Shown in pieces: positions 1 to 6,740 of a stretch of DNA of 13,263 bases. The notes beneath the pieces were generated by a model, which ran no database searches, was not told the DNA's origin, and was given only the letters and a program-made list of their open reading frames with translations. Location: the NCBI GenBank assembly GCA_046590195.1, contig JBKJTP010000228.1, forward strand, positions 1 to 13,263. The letters are read 5' to 3'. Position numbers and translations under genes: made by a program. The stretch comes from JBKJTP01 sp046590195 (GTDB taxonomy: Bacteria > Bacteroidota > Ignavibacteria > Palsa-1295). Each line of letters opens with the position of its first letter. Position 1 is the first letter of the stretch.

Positions 1-1
1 C

Positions 2-403
2 AAGAAAATAGCTGAGATGTTGGCGGGCAGCGTCCATGGCACCACCTTCGGCGGCAACGCTTTGGCATGCGCCGCAGGCATTGCAGTTCTTAATGAATTG
101 CAAAATGGATTGCTCAATACCGTTCTAGCACGTAGTGCTGAACTCAAGCATAAGCTCGAAGGGATCGCCGAGAAATATCCAAAGCATATTAAAGAAGTAC
201 GAGGCCTCGGATTCATGCTGGGTATTGAGTTTTACTCAGCCGCAAAGGCGGTGAATGCCGCATTATTGGAGCGGAACATCATTACTAATGTCACGAATAT
301 CAACGTTTTACGCCTTCTTCCTCCACTGATCTTTGAAGCAGAGCATATAGCTGAGCTAAGCTCAGCTATTAAAGATGTCGTTGCTAACATTCCCTCTGAG
401 TAA
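2..403 (+). CDS. argD: Acetylornithine aminotransferase (class III PLP aminotransferase), C-terminal part
   Basis: This is the 3' end of a gene that begins before the window; the frame is open from base 2 and ends at TAA 401-403, giving 133 residues. The visible part contains the class III aminotransferase block HGTTFGGNALACAA, in which the Thr contributes to the PLP phosphate site of the partner subunit. After it come VRGLGFMLGIEF and the C-terminal NVLRLLPPLIFEAEHI, both typical of ArgD. The PLP-binding lysine would lie upstream, outside the window. ArgD is a cytosolic enzyme that transaminates N-acetylglutamate semialdehyde to N-acetylornithine in arginine synthesis, and often also acts on succinyldiaminopimelate. 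Ornithine aminotransferase is a close relative that this fragment cannot exclude. The next gene starts 155 bases later and appears to be a separate unit. Confidence 0.85.
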   Translation, partial: KKIAEMLAGSVHGTTFGGNALACAAGIAVLNELQNGLLNTVLARSAELKHKLEGIAEKYPKHIKEVRGLGFMLGIEFYSAAKAVNAALLERNIITNVTNINVLRLLPPLIFEAEHIAELSSAIKDVVANIPSE

Positions 404-431
404 TCCCCATTAGTGTAGAAATTTCTCCATG

Positions 432-447
432 TTGCCAAAACTGGCAA
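432..447 (+). other. Short hairpin after argD, possible weak terminator
   Basis: TTGCCA (432-437) and TGGCAA (442-447) form a perfect 6-bp stem around the loop AAAC, 28 bases past the argD stop. No T-tract follows on the plus strand, so it is at best a weak or factor-assisted transcript end. No other terminator-like structure is visible between argD and the beta-barrel gene. Confidence 0.3.
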
Positions 448-490
448 GGTAGTTGAATCGCTGAGCTTTCATTAATGATCAGGCTCGGTT

Positions 491-521
491 GAGTGTGATC
501 ACTTCGGAAAATCTCACACTC
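491..521 (+). promoter_or_regulatory. Inverted repeat in the leader of the beta-barrel gene
   Basis: GAGTGTGA (491-498) is exactly complementary to TCACACTC (514-521), an 8-bp stem over a 15-base loop, 28 bases before the RBS at 550-554. GTGATCAC (495-502) is itself a perfect 8-base palindrome inside it. It could be a 5'-UTR hairpin or an operator. The TGTGA/TCACA half-sites are 15 bases apart, too far for a standard CRP site. I see no TAnnTTTG promoter element between 404 and 558, so the transcription start is unknown. Confidence 0.35.
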
Positions 522-558
522 TATGAGACTCTCACTATACAACTTACTCGGAGGACCC

Positions 559-1308
559 ATGACACGTTCGATTACAAAGTTCGCAGCAGCTTGCCTCGTT
601 ACACTCGGTCTTGCTTCTGCAAGCCAAGCCCAGAATGCTGATAACGACATCATCCGTCCTATCACGCAGACTGGTTCTGCCGCTTTTATGTTTTCACTCA
701 ATGGCCTTGGCGATTTTGGCTTTGGCGGCCCGATCGTAGGCTCGACAGCATTGACAGATGGCCAGATCGCTGCTGGTCAAGCTGGACAAGTTACCGGTGG
801 TTCAGCTGTGATGCCGGGCGTCGGTGCAAAGTTCTTCGTTAGCGATAACACAGCACTTCGCGTCGCTCTTGCTTTCCGCCTCTATGAGGATGGTAAGGAA
901 GAAATTGGTAATTCGACTGTTGGCGGTCCTGGTAAGGTTCAGCGCAACACAACTGGTATCAACTTCGGTGGTGAATATCACTTCCGTCCGTTGTACTCAA
1001 CGTCGCCTTACCTCGGTGCATTGATCTCATTCGTAACGGATAACTTCAAGCGTACCTTTACCCCGACGAGTGGTGCACAGTCGATCACAAACCTGAAGTC
1101 AACAAGCTTCGGCGTTGGTGCGGTTGTCGGTTTCAACTGGTTCTTCACACGTGGCCTCGCGCTCGGTGGTGAATACACACTTGGATTCACGTCAACTTCA
1201 TCTGTCTTCGAATTCCCAGGACAGACAAAGGCAGACGAGCCAACCAACACAGACGTTGGTATGGGTGTGAACGGCGGCGGCAGCCTCCAGTTCATCGTGT
1301 ACTTCTAA
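559..1308 (+). CDS. Outer-membrane beta-barrel protein (porin-like)
   Basis: The protein has 249 residues. ATG 559 is chosen over an in-frame ATG at 523 because GGAGG (550-554) lies just upstream and because residues 1-24 then form a clean signal peptide: Arg/Lys N-region, hydrophobic core ACLVTLGLAS, and ASQA|Q as cleavage site. The mature part is rich in Gly and aromatic residues in alternating beta-strand patterns, for example INFGGEYHFRP, TSPYLGALISF and GLALGGEYTLGF. The last residues, LQFIVYF, end in Phe as Bam-assembled barrels do. The size fits a small 8-10 stranded barrel of the OMP_b-brl type; I cannot name a substrate. The good RBS and the strong downstream terminator suggest a well-expressed monocistronic gene. 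Its role could be structural or a pore. Confidence 0.75.
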   Translation: MTRSITKFAAACLVTLGLASASQAQNADNDIIRPITQTGSAAFMFSLNGLGDFGFGGPIVGSTALTDGQIAAGQAGQVTGGSAVMPGVGAKFFVSDNTALRVALAFRLYEDGKEEIGNSTVGGPGKVQRNTTGINFGGEYHFRPLYSTSPYLGALISFVTDNFKRTFTPTSGAQSITNLKSTSFGVGAVVGFNWFFTRGLALGGEYTLGFTSTSSVFEFPGQTKADEPTNTDVGMGVNGGGSLQFIVYF

Positions 1309-1329
1309 GATTTAGGGAGTATCCCAACA

Positions 1330-1360
1330 GGTCGGCCACGGCTGTAAGCCTCGGCTGACC
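1330..1360 (+). other. Stable hairpin in the 3' region of the beta-barrel transcript
   Basis: The segment folds into a long hairpin: GGTCGGCC (1330-1337) pairs with GGCTGACC (1353-1360) with one G-U pair. A 2x2 internal loop follows, then GGCT (1340-1343) pairs with AGCC (1347-1350) over the loop GTA. AGGGA near 1315 and TCCCT near 1376 could close it into a larger domain. It sits between the beta-barrel stop and the terminator at 1412-1446, so it should be part of the same mRNA 3' UTR or of a small RNA released from it. No protein is encoded here. Confidence 0.4.
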
Positions 1361-1411
1361 GATGGGCCTAACGTCCCTTATCAGGACCGCAGTCCTTTGT
1401 TGGTTTGCAGC

Positions 1412-1446
1412 AAAGAGCCTTCGCAAGAAGGCTCTTTCGTTTTTAT
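1412..1446 (+). terminator. Strong intrinsic terminator after the beta-barrel gene
   Basis: AAAGAGCCTTC (1412-1422) and GAAGGCTCTTT (1427-1437) form a perfect 11-bp stem capped by the GNRA-type loop GCAA, followed by CGTTTTTAT. It ends the beta-barrel transcript. It also lies inside the open frame that extends upstream of nadB, which argues that nadB translation begins downstream of it. Confidence 0.9.
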
Positions 1447-1461
1447 ACCCTGTAGATGCCG

Positions 1462-1469
1462 TAATTTTG
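1462..1469 (+). promoter_or_regulatory. Candidate -7 promoter element for nadB
   Basis: TAATTTTG matches the Bacteroidota -7 consensus TAnnTTTG exactly and lies in the short gap between the terminator and the nadB coding region. No clear TTTG -33 box sits at the usual spacing; the T-rich tail of the terminator is at that place. If used, transcription would start near 1475, about 45 bases before the likely nadB start. Confidence 0.35.
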
Positions 1470-1519
1470 TATGCGGCGCAACCCCATCGGGCGCTGCTTC
1501 ACAAAACCTTCCCGTTCCT

Positions 1520-3136
1520 CTGAAGACAGATATCCTTGTTCTCGGCTCCGGTAGTGCAGGGCTGTTCTTTGCCATTCAGATGGCGATGAATGCTCCGCGC
1601 ATGAAGATCATCGTCGTTACCAAGAAAGAGCGCTCCGAATCGAACACGAACTACGCACAAGGCGGCATCGCCAGTGTGTACGATCCGGAGGATACATTCG
1701 AGGATCATATCCGCGACACGCTCCGCGCAGGTGCAGGACTCTGTCATGAAGATGCCGTGCGAGCACTCGTCAACGAAGGCCCTGACCGCATTCAGGATCT
1801 GATCGAATTGGGCGCGAAGTTCACGAAGGATCGAAAAGGTCAATTGCATCTTGGAAGAGAGGGAGGTCACTCGACCAACCGGATCATCCACGCCAAAGAC
1901 CTGACAGGCCGCGAGATCGAGCGTGCGCTGCTATCCGCTGTCGCAGCAAACCCGAATATTGAGATCCTTGAAGATCACTTTGCGATCGAGTTGCTCACCG
2001 ATCACCAACTCACACGCAAACGCAAGCGGAAGAACATCACGTGCTACGGCGCGTATGTTCTGCACGAACCGACCGGCAGAGTGAAAGTGATGACCGCCAA
2101 ACATGCAGTAATGCTCGCCACGGGTGGAGCAGGGCAGGTGTACTTGCACACAACGAATCCGCTCATCGCAACAGGCGATGGCGTTGCGATGGCCTATCGC
2201 GCAGGTGCGAAGATCGCCAATATGGAATTCATGCAATTCCATCCGACGACATTATATTCAAGCGACGCGCGATCATTCCTCATCTCCGAAGCCGTTCGCG
2301 GGGCTGGTGCAATACTTCGTAATCTCTCAGGAGAGAGATTTATGGAAACGTATGATCCCGAACGCTTAGAGCTTGCACCCCGCGATGTCGTTGCACGCGC
2401 GATCGATGCAGAGTTGAAGCGTCGCGGTGACACGCATGTTTTGCTCGATCTCTCACATCACTCGACAAAGGAGATCAAGAAGGAATTTCCGAACATCTAC
2501 GCGAAGTGCCTGGAGTTCGGCATCAATATTACTCAGGAGCCAATTCCTGTTGTGCCTGCAGCGCATTACACGTGTGGCGGTGTGCTGACCGATCTCTACG
2601 GACGAACCAGTATCGATAAGCTCTACACCTGTGGCGAAGCAGCAATGACCGGTGTGCACGGGGCAAACAGACTTGCATCGAATAGCCTGCTCGAGTCGCT
2701 CGTCTTCAGCAACCGCGCTGCATTGGACTGCCTCGCTTCAATCAAGAGCGATAGCAAGGCCGCGAACAAAGTGGATATCAAGCCGTGGGATGAATCCGGA
2801 ACGGAGAATGCAGAAGAGTGGGTCGTGATCGAGCACGATCGCCAGGAGATCCAGCAATTGATGTGGGATTATGTTGGCATTGTGCGCTCCACCTATCGTC
2901 TCGAGCGCGCACTTCGCAGGCTGAAGGTCATCCGTGAGGAGATCGAAGATTATTATCGACGCACAAGGGTCACTGTGCCGTTGTTAGAGTTGCGAAATAT
3001 CGCCGACGTTTCTGTGCTGATCGTTGAATCCGCGCTGAGACGCAAGGAGAGCAGGGGATTGCACTTCACCACCGATTATCCCGATGCGGATAAGGCGCTG
3101 AGTCAGCATGACACGGTGATCCGCAGGCGAGTCTAA
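1520..3136 (+). CDS. nadB: L-aspartate oxidase (quinolinate synthase B subunit)
   Basis: NadB is a cytosolic FAD enzyme that oxidises L-aspartate to iminoaspartate, which NadA condenses to quinolinate in de novo NAD synthesis. The family motifs are all present. Numbered from CTG 1520 (538 residues) they are the dinucleotide-binding GSGSAG at 9-14, SESNTNYAQGGIA at 39-51, REGGHS at 113-118, QFHPTT around 239-244, EAVRG at 257-261, PAAHYTCGG at 346-354 and GANRLASNSLLE near 381-392. A helical C-terminal domain follows. NadB proteins normally start with a few residues before the first beta strand, here KTDILVLGSG, but no ATG or GTG is available. CTG 1520 fits best; TTG 1397 or 1400 would add 40-41 residues encoded across a terminator. 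speB follows after 20 bases, probably in the same transcript. No nadA or nadC is visible. Confidence 0.93.
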   Translation: MKTDILVLGSGSAGLFFAIQMAMNAPRMKIIVVTKKERSESNTNYAQGGIASVYDPEDTFEDHIRDTLRAGAGLCHEDAVRALVNEGPDRIQDLIELGAKFTKDRKGQLHLGREGGHSTNRIIHAKDLTGREIERALLSAVAANPNIEILEDHFAIELLTDHQLTRKRKRKNITCYGAYVLHEPTGRVKVMTAKHAVMLATGGAGQVYLHTTNPLIATGDGVAMAYRAGAKIANMEFMQFHPTTLYSSDARSFLISEAVRGAGAILRNLSGERFMETYDPERLELAPRDVVARAIDAELKRRGDTHVLLDLSHHSTKEIKKEFPNIYAKCLEFGINITQEPIPVVPAAHYTCGGVLTDLYGRTSIDKLYTCGEAAMTGVHGANRLASNSLLESLVFSNRAALDCLASIKSDSKAANKVDIKPWDESGTENAEEWVVIEHDRQEIQQLMWDYVGIVRSTYRLERALRRLKVIREEIEDYYRRTRVTVPLLELRNIADVSVLIVESALRRKESRGLHFTTDYPDADKALSQHDTVIRRRV

Positions 3137-3156
3137 GTTTACAGTAGCATTAGAAG

Positions 3157-4203
3157 ATGGACATGAGTAAGAGTAGCACGAAGTCGCAGAAGCCAGCGCC
3201 AGCAGCGAGTGGCAATGGCACGTCATCGAAGCAGATGAAGGCCTCTCAGAACGGCAAGAAGAGTCTTGCAAAGTCAGGAGCAAGTACGACCGCGCCTGAA
3301 GTGCTTGGCGCCGAGGAGAATTTTCTTGCGCTCGAACCAACGGCGAGCAGCTACGACACAAGCTCCATCGTGATCCTGTCTGCGCCGTATGAAAAGACCG
3401 TGAGCTATGGCGGCGGCACGAAGGATGCTCCGAAGGCTATCATCGAGGCATCGCACTACGTCGAATTCTTCGATGACGAATTCATGAGAGAGCTCTGCTT
3501 CGAGCGCGGCATTGCGACACTTCCCGAACTGGACTTCGGTGCGAAGGAAGGCCGCGAGATGCTCGACCAGTTGCAAAAGATTGTGACTGAGCAGATAGAG
3601 AACGGCAAGTTCGTCGTGACGCTCGGTGGTGAGCACACCATCTCTACTGGCCCGATTGCGGCACATGCACTAGCGTATCCCGGTATGTCGATCCTGCACT
3701 TTGATGCGCATTCGGATCTGCGTCAGGAGTATTCTGGCACTCCGTACTCGCATGCATGCTTCATGGCTCGCGTTGCGGAGATGGGCATTCCGATGGATCG
3801 GCTTGTGCAGGTTGGCATTCGCGCGCAATCGGTCGACGAGTGGCGCTTCGCACGACAGAACCAGATCAAGACGTTCTACGCAACTGCGATCCGCCGCCGC
3901 GATCATGGGAAGAAGTGGCAGAAAGCAGTAGTCGATGCATTGCCGACTGACGAGGTCTATATCACGTTCGATGTCGATTACTTCGATCCATCGATCATGC
4001 CGACGACCGGCACGCCAGAGCCTGATGGCTTCCACTGGGCGGAGACAATGGAGATCTTCCGCAGACTAAACAAAGCAGGAAAGAAGATCGTAGGCTTCGA
4101 CGTCGTTGAGTTGAGCCCGAATGAAAATCAGAAGCACGCCACGTACATGGTGGCGAAGCTGGTCTATCGAATGCTAAACTTTGCGTTTGCTGCAAAATCT
4201 TAG
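3157..4203 (+). CDS. speB: Agmatinase (ureohydrolase family)
   Basis: This 348-residue protein belongs to the arginase/agmatinase family of binuclear Mn enzymes. The metal-binding motifs are intact: GGEH at 157-160, DAHSD at 183-187 and DVDYFDPS at 272-279, with the partner acid E318 in VELSPNE. The SGTPYSHACFMARV segment (193-206) and TGTPEPDGFHW (284-294) look more like agmatinase than arginase or formiminoglutamase. Agmatinase splits agmatine into putrescine and urea. The first ~55 residues are a low-complexity Lys/Ser/Ala/Gly tail with no counterpart in most agmatinases; the fold starts near IVILSAPYEK (71). ATG 3157 and ATG 3163 are both possible starts, with only a weak AGAAG upstream. 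The gene lies 20 bases after nadB and is probably cotranscribed. Its last codons overlap a promoter for the next gene. Confidence 0.88.
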   Translation: MDMSKSSTKSQKPAPAASGNGTSSKQMKASQNGKKSLAKSGASTTAPEVLGAEENFLALEPTASSYDTSSIVILSAPYEKTVSYGGGTKDAPKAIIEASHYVEFFDDEFMRELCFERGIATLPELDFGAKEGREMLDQLQKIVTEQIENGKFVVTLGGEHTISTGPIAAHALAYPGMSILHFDAHSDLRQEYSGTPYSHACFMARVAEMGIPMDRLVQVGIRAQSVDEWRFARQNQIKTFYATAIRRRDHGKKWQKAVVDALPTDEVYITFDVDYFDPSIMPTTGTPEPDGFHWAETMEIFRRLNKAGKKIVGFDVVELSPNENQKHATYMVAKLVYRMLNFAFAAKS

Positions 4204-4211
4204 TATCTTTG
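4180..4211 (+). promoter_or_regulatory. Bacteroidota-type promoter for the Asp-box protein
   Basis: TTTG (4180-4183) and TATCTTTG (4204-4211) match the -33 (TTTG) and -7 (TAnnTTTG) elements used by the Bacteroidota housekeeping sigma factor, with a spacer of exactly 20 bases. The -33 box lies in the last codons of speB. The predicted start near 4217 gives a leader of about 115 bases, which includes a 7-bp hairpin (GGATCTG 4251-4257 / CAGATCC 4262-4268). The gene it serves begins at 4332. Confidence 0.65.
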
Positions 4212-4331
4212 CTTCTTGAGTTCGATCGTACACGGTTGTGGTGAAGCTTCGGATCTGTGCTCAGATCCCGATAGATCTTCGCATGCCTTGATGTTCTTTT
4301 GTTTGACTGCATTACTTAGCTCATATACACT

Positions 4332-5531
4332 ATGCGAAAATTTCTGCCTGCGGTCTGTGTGATCGCGCTGCTCATGCAGAGTACCCCTAGTTTGAGTCAA
4401 TGGGTCGCAACTCCGGGTATCACAAATGGAAATATTTATACCTTCGGCACTTCGTCAACTAACCTCTTCGCGGGCACGGGAAGTATAACTTCGGTTCAGG
4501 GGATGTACCGATTTGATCCGGTGACCAGCAGTTGGATACTCGCTTCAAGTGGGCTTCCGAATGGAGATATCGCAGCGATCGCGAAACATGGTGACAATCT
4601 TTTTGCAGGAGTTAGCGGGGTCGGCTTGTATCGCTCTTCGAACGAAGGGGAGACATGGCATTCTGCAATTCCAGAGCAAATGCCGTTACTTTATCAGGCA
4701 GTTCTAGGGCATGGGTCCTACTTGTACTTTGCGGCCTACGGGGGTGGTGTCCATACTTCAACTGATAATGGCTCGACCTGGAAGGATGTGAGTTTAGGTT
4801 TGCCGAACAAAGGGGCTTACTCGCTTGCCGCAAGCGGGGCTAGCGTGTTTGCAGGGCTTGATGGAGGCCAGGTTTACATGACCAGCGATAATGGGGTCAC
4901 GTGGACGAACACATGTGCCGGATTGCCTAAGACTCAGATACGATCGCTGACCGTCAGCGGTTCAGGACTCTTTGCAGGGACCGAGAACGCAGGCGTCTAT
5001 TATTCTTCCGACAACGGAATTACATGGACCGAGAAAAACTCTGGGCTTGATAATCTGGGAATACGACAAGTTGTGGTGACACCTTCCGCATTGTTCGCTG
5101 CCACGAAAGGTGGTGTGTACATGTCTCGTGATGCCGGCGAATCGTGGTTTAGTGTTAGCGAGGGCCTTACCAACAAGTTCACTCTCGGGCTGGTAGCATT
5201 TGATGGATTTCTGTATTCATCAAATGGGTCATTTACCAGCTTTCGAAGGCCGCTTGAAGACTTTGATGCGCTTGGTGTAAAGGAGAGCGTGTCAGCTGGA
5301 GTTTCTGTCTGGCCAAATCCAGTGTCAGACGTAATGAATGTCCGCAATGCGATTGGGCAATTGAGCGAGATCACGATATTAAATATGTTGGGTCAACCGA
5401 TGACCAAAGTGAGCCTTTCTAGTGACGCCGTATCTATTGACGTCTCATCACTTCCGATCGGGACCTACGTCGTGCGAGTTGCGGCAAATGGCAAAACAAC
5501 TACCAGTAAAGTTGTCAAGGCACTACCATAA
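4332..5531 (+). CDS. Secreted Asp-box beta-propeller protein with T9SS sorting domain
   Basis: The protein has 399 residues. Residues 1-22 form a signal peptide (MRK, then a hydrophobic core, then SLSQ). The body carries five clear Asp-box motifs (S-x-D-x-G-x-T-W): SSNEGETW 102-109, STDNGSTW 143-150, TSDNGVTW 184-191, SSDNGITW 225-232 and SRDAGESW 265-272. A decayed sixth, FDPVTSSW, is at 61-68. They recur every 40-41 residues, one per propeller blade, as in BNR/sialidase-like and YCF48-like propellers. Residues ~322-399 are a type IX secretion sorting domain: VSVWPNPVSDVMNV, then ITILNMLGQ, and LPIGTYVVRV near the end, followed by a Lys-containing tail. The protein is therefore expected to be exported and held on the surface or released. 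No catalytic residues of sialidases are evident; the function is unknown, perhaps binding or a surface scaffold. No Shine-Dalgarno sequence is seen. Confidence 0.85.
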   Translation: MRKFLPAVCVIALLMQSTPSLSQWVATPGITNGNIYTFGTSSTNLFAGTGSITSVQGMYRFDPVTSSWILASSGLPNGDIAAIAKHGDNLFAGVSGVGLYRSSNEGETWHSAIPEQMPLLYQAVLGHGSYLYFAAYGGGVHTSTDNGSTWKDVSLGLPNKGAYSLAASGASVFAGLDGGQVYMTSDNGVTWTNTCAGLPKTQIRSLTVSGSGLFAGTENAGVYYSSDNGITWTEKNSGLDNLGIRQVVVTPSALFAATKGGVYMSRDAGESWFSVSEGLTNKFTLGLVAFDGFLYSSNGSFTSFRRPLEDFDALGVKESVSAGVSVWPNPVSDVMNVRNAIGQLSEITILNMLGQPMTKVSLSSDAVSIDVSSLPIGTYVVRVAANGKTTTSKVVKALP

Positions 5532-5672
5532 TTTGTTTGTACCAACGAATGCAGATGTTGCGTACTCCTATGTGCGAGTTGTTTGCATGTCCGCAGACCT
5601 TGTTTGTGCTGAGTTCAAATTTGTGATTTCGAATTGCGGTATTTAGTCAAGCTTACCAAGCGCAAAACCAAG
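5532..5672. other. Non-coding gap between convergent genes
   Basis: I see no credible gene, promoter pair or repeat here. The short frame running through it starts inside the preceding gene and has no family-like sequence. Confidence 0.5.
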
Positions 5673-5699
5673 AGAGCCGCTGTTGTTAACAGCGGCTCT
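5673..5699 (-). terminator. Palindromic terminator between convergent units
   Basis: AGAGCCGCTGTT (5673-5684) and AACAGCGGCTCT (5688-5699) are exact complements, a 12-bp stem around a 3-base loop. On the minus strand it is followed by CTTGGTTTTG, the better T-rich tail, and it lies 26 bases after the oppD stop. I therefore assign it mainly to the opp operon. It may also stop the Asp-box transcript from the other side, as no other terminator is seen there. Confidence 0.75.
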
Positions 5700-5725
5700 T
5701 CTCGTTAATATCTTATACAGGCAGC

Positions 5726-6730
5726 TTACGCCTGCTCTACAAGATCGGCAGGGCGCTCGGCCTTGACCTGTGCCCAATGATGGCAAGCAGCCTTGTGATT
5801 TGGCTCGTGCTCGATCAGTGCTGGCTCTTCCTTGTAACAGATCTCTGTTGCCCATGGGCAACGTGAGTTAAAGTTACACCCGACCGGGAAGTTGGTTGCT
5901 GCAGGCACTGAACCTTCGATCGTCATCAGGCGATCGCTCTCGATGTGAAGCTTTGGAATAGATCCAAGCAAGCCCACGGTATAAGGATGCAACGGATTGT
6001 AGAAGATCTCGTCGACCGGTGCATACTCAACGATGTGAGATGCATACATGACGGCGACCTTATCAGCCGTCTCAGCGATCACACCAAGATCGTGCGTGAT
6101 CAAGACGACCGCCATACCGAGCTTTACTTGTAACGACTTGATCAGTTCGAGGATCTGCGCCTGAACTGTCACGTCGAGTGCCGTTGTCGGCTCATCGGCG
6201 ATGAGTACTTCGGGATTGCAGGAGAGAGCCATCGCGATCATCACACGCTGACGCATACCACCCGAAAGTTGATGCGGGTACTCGCCATAACGCTGCTCTG
6301 GCGCAGGAATACCTACCTGCTTGAGCATGTCGATCGCACGCTTTTTCGCTTCTTCCTTCGATACGTTCTGGTGGAGGATGATCGATTCCTCGATCTGGTT
6401 ACCAACCGTGAATACTGGGTTCAGTGATGTCATCGGCTCCTGGAAGATCATACCGATGCGGTTGCCTCGGATCTTGCGCATCTCTTCCTCGGTCATCTTC
6501 AGCATGTCCTGACCATTGAGGAGGATCTCGCCGCCGACGATACGTCCTGGCGGCTGAGGGATCAAGCGCATGATCGAGAGTGCCGTTACCGACTTACCGC
6601 AACCGGACTCACCAACAACGCCGAGCGTCTCGTTCTTATCTACAGTGTACGAAACATCGTCAACTGATTTAGCGACGCCGTCATCTGTAAAAAAGTACGT
6701 CTGTAAATTCTTAACTTCTAAAAGTGGCAT
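5726..6730 (-). CDS. oppD: Oligopeptide/dipeptide ABC transporter ATP-binding protein
   Basis: The protein has 334 residues, starting at the ATG at 6730 (MPLLEVKNLQ). The open frame extends upstream into oppC, but this start fits the family and leaves 10 bases after the oppC stop. The ABC signature elements are complete: Walker A GESGCGKS 40-47, Q-loop IFQEPMTSLNP with Q97, signature LSGGMRQR 155-162, Walker B VLIADEP 175-181 and H-loop H213. The C-terminal oligopeptide-transporter domain (HPYT at 248-251, then C285, C291, C298 and C316) has the cysteine pattern that in DppD-type subunits ligates an iron-sulfur cluster. It energises uptake of peptides through the OppB-OppC pore at the inner membrane. 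The usual partner ATPase OppF is not next to it, so either it lies elsewhere or OppD acts as a homodimer. Confidence 0.93.
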   Translation of the reverse strand: MPLLEVKNLQTYFFTDDGVAKSVDDVSYTVDKNETLGVVGESGCGKSVTALSIMRLIPQPPGRIVGGEILLNGQDMLKMTEEEMRKIRGNRIGMIFQEPMTSLNPVFTVGNQIEESIILHQNVSKEEAKKRAIDMLKQVGIPAPEQRYGEYPHQLSGGMRQRVMIAMALSCNPEVLIADEPTTALDVTVQAQILELIKSLQVKLGMAVVLITHDLGVIAETADKVAVMYASHIVEYAPVDEIFYNPLHPYTVGLLGSIPKLHIESDRLMTIEGSVPAATNFPVGCNFNSRCPWATEICYKEEPALIEHEPNHKAACHHWAQVKAERPADLVEQA

Positions 6731-6740
6731 TCTCGAATGA

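Noticed and set aside
491..518. CRP-type operator (TGTGA ... TCACA)
   Set aside because: The half-sites are 15 bases apart rather than the 6 of the CRP consensus, and the wider match is a hairpin.
384..701. 105-codon minus-strand frame across the argD-omp gap
   Set aside because: It overlaps the start of the beta-barrel gene antisense and has no signal peptide, motif or RBS; the gap reads better as a leader region.
3274..3666. 130-codon minus-strand frame within speB
   Set aside because: It is antisense to conserved agmatinase sequence and shows no recognisable domain. The similar frames at 1499-1891 and 12028-12474 are rejected for the same reason.
4251..4268. Terminator after speB
   Set aside because: GGATCTG/CAGATCC forms only a 7-bp stem and has no T-tract; it is more likely part of the leader of the next gene.
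4332..5531. Sialidase
   Set aside because: Asp-boxes are present, but the arginine triad and other catalytic residues of sialidases are not evident; Asp-boxes also occur in many non-enzymatic propellers.
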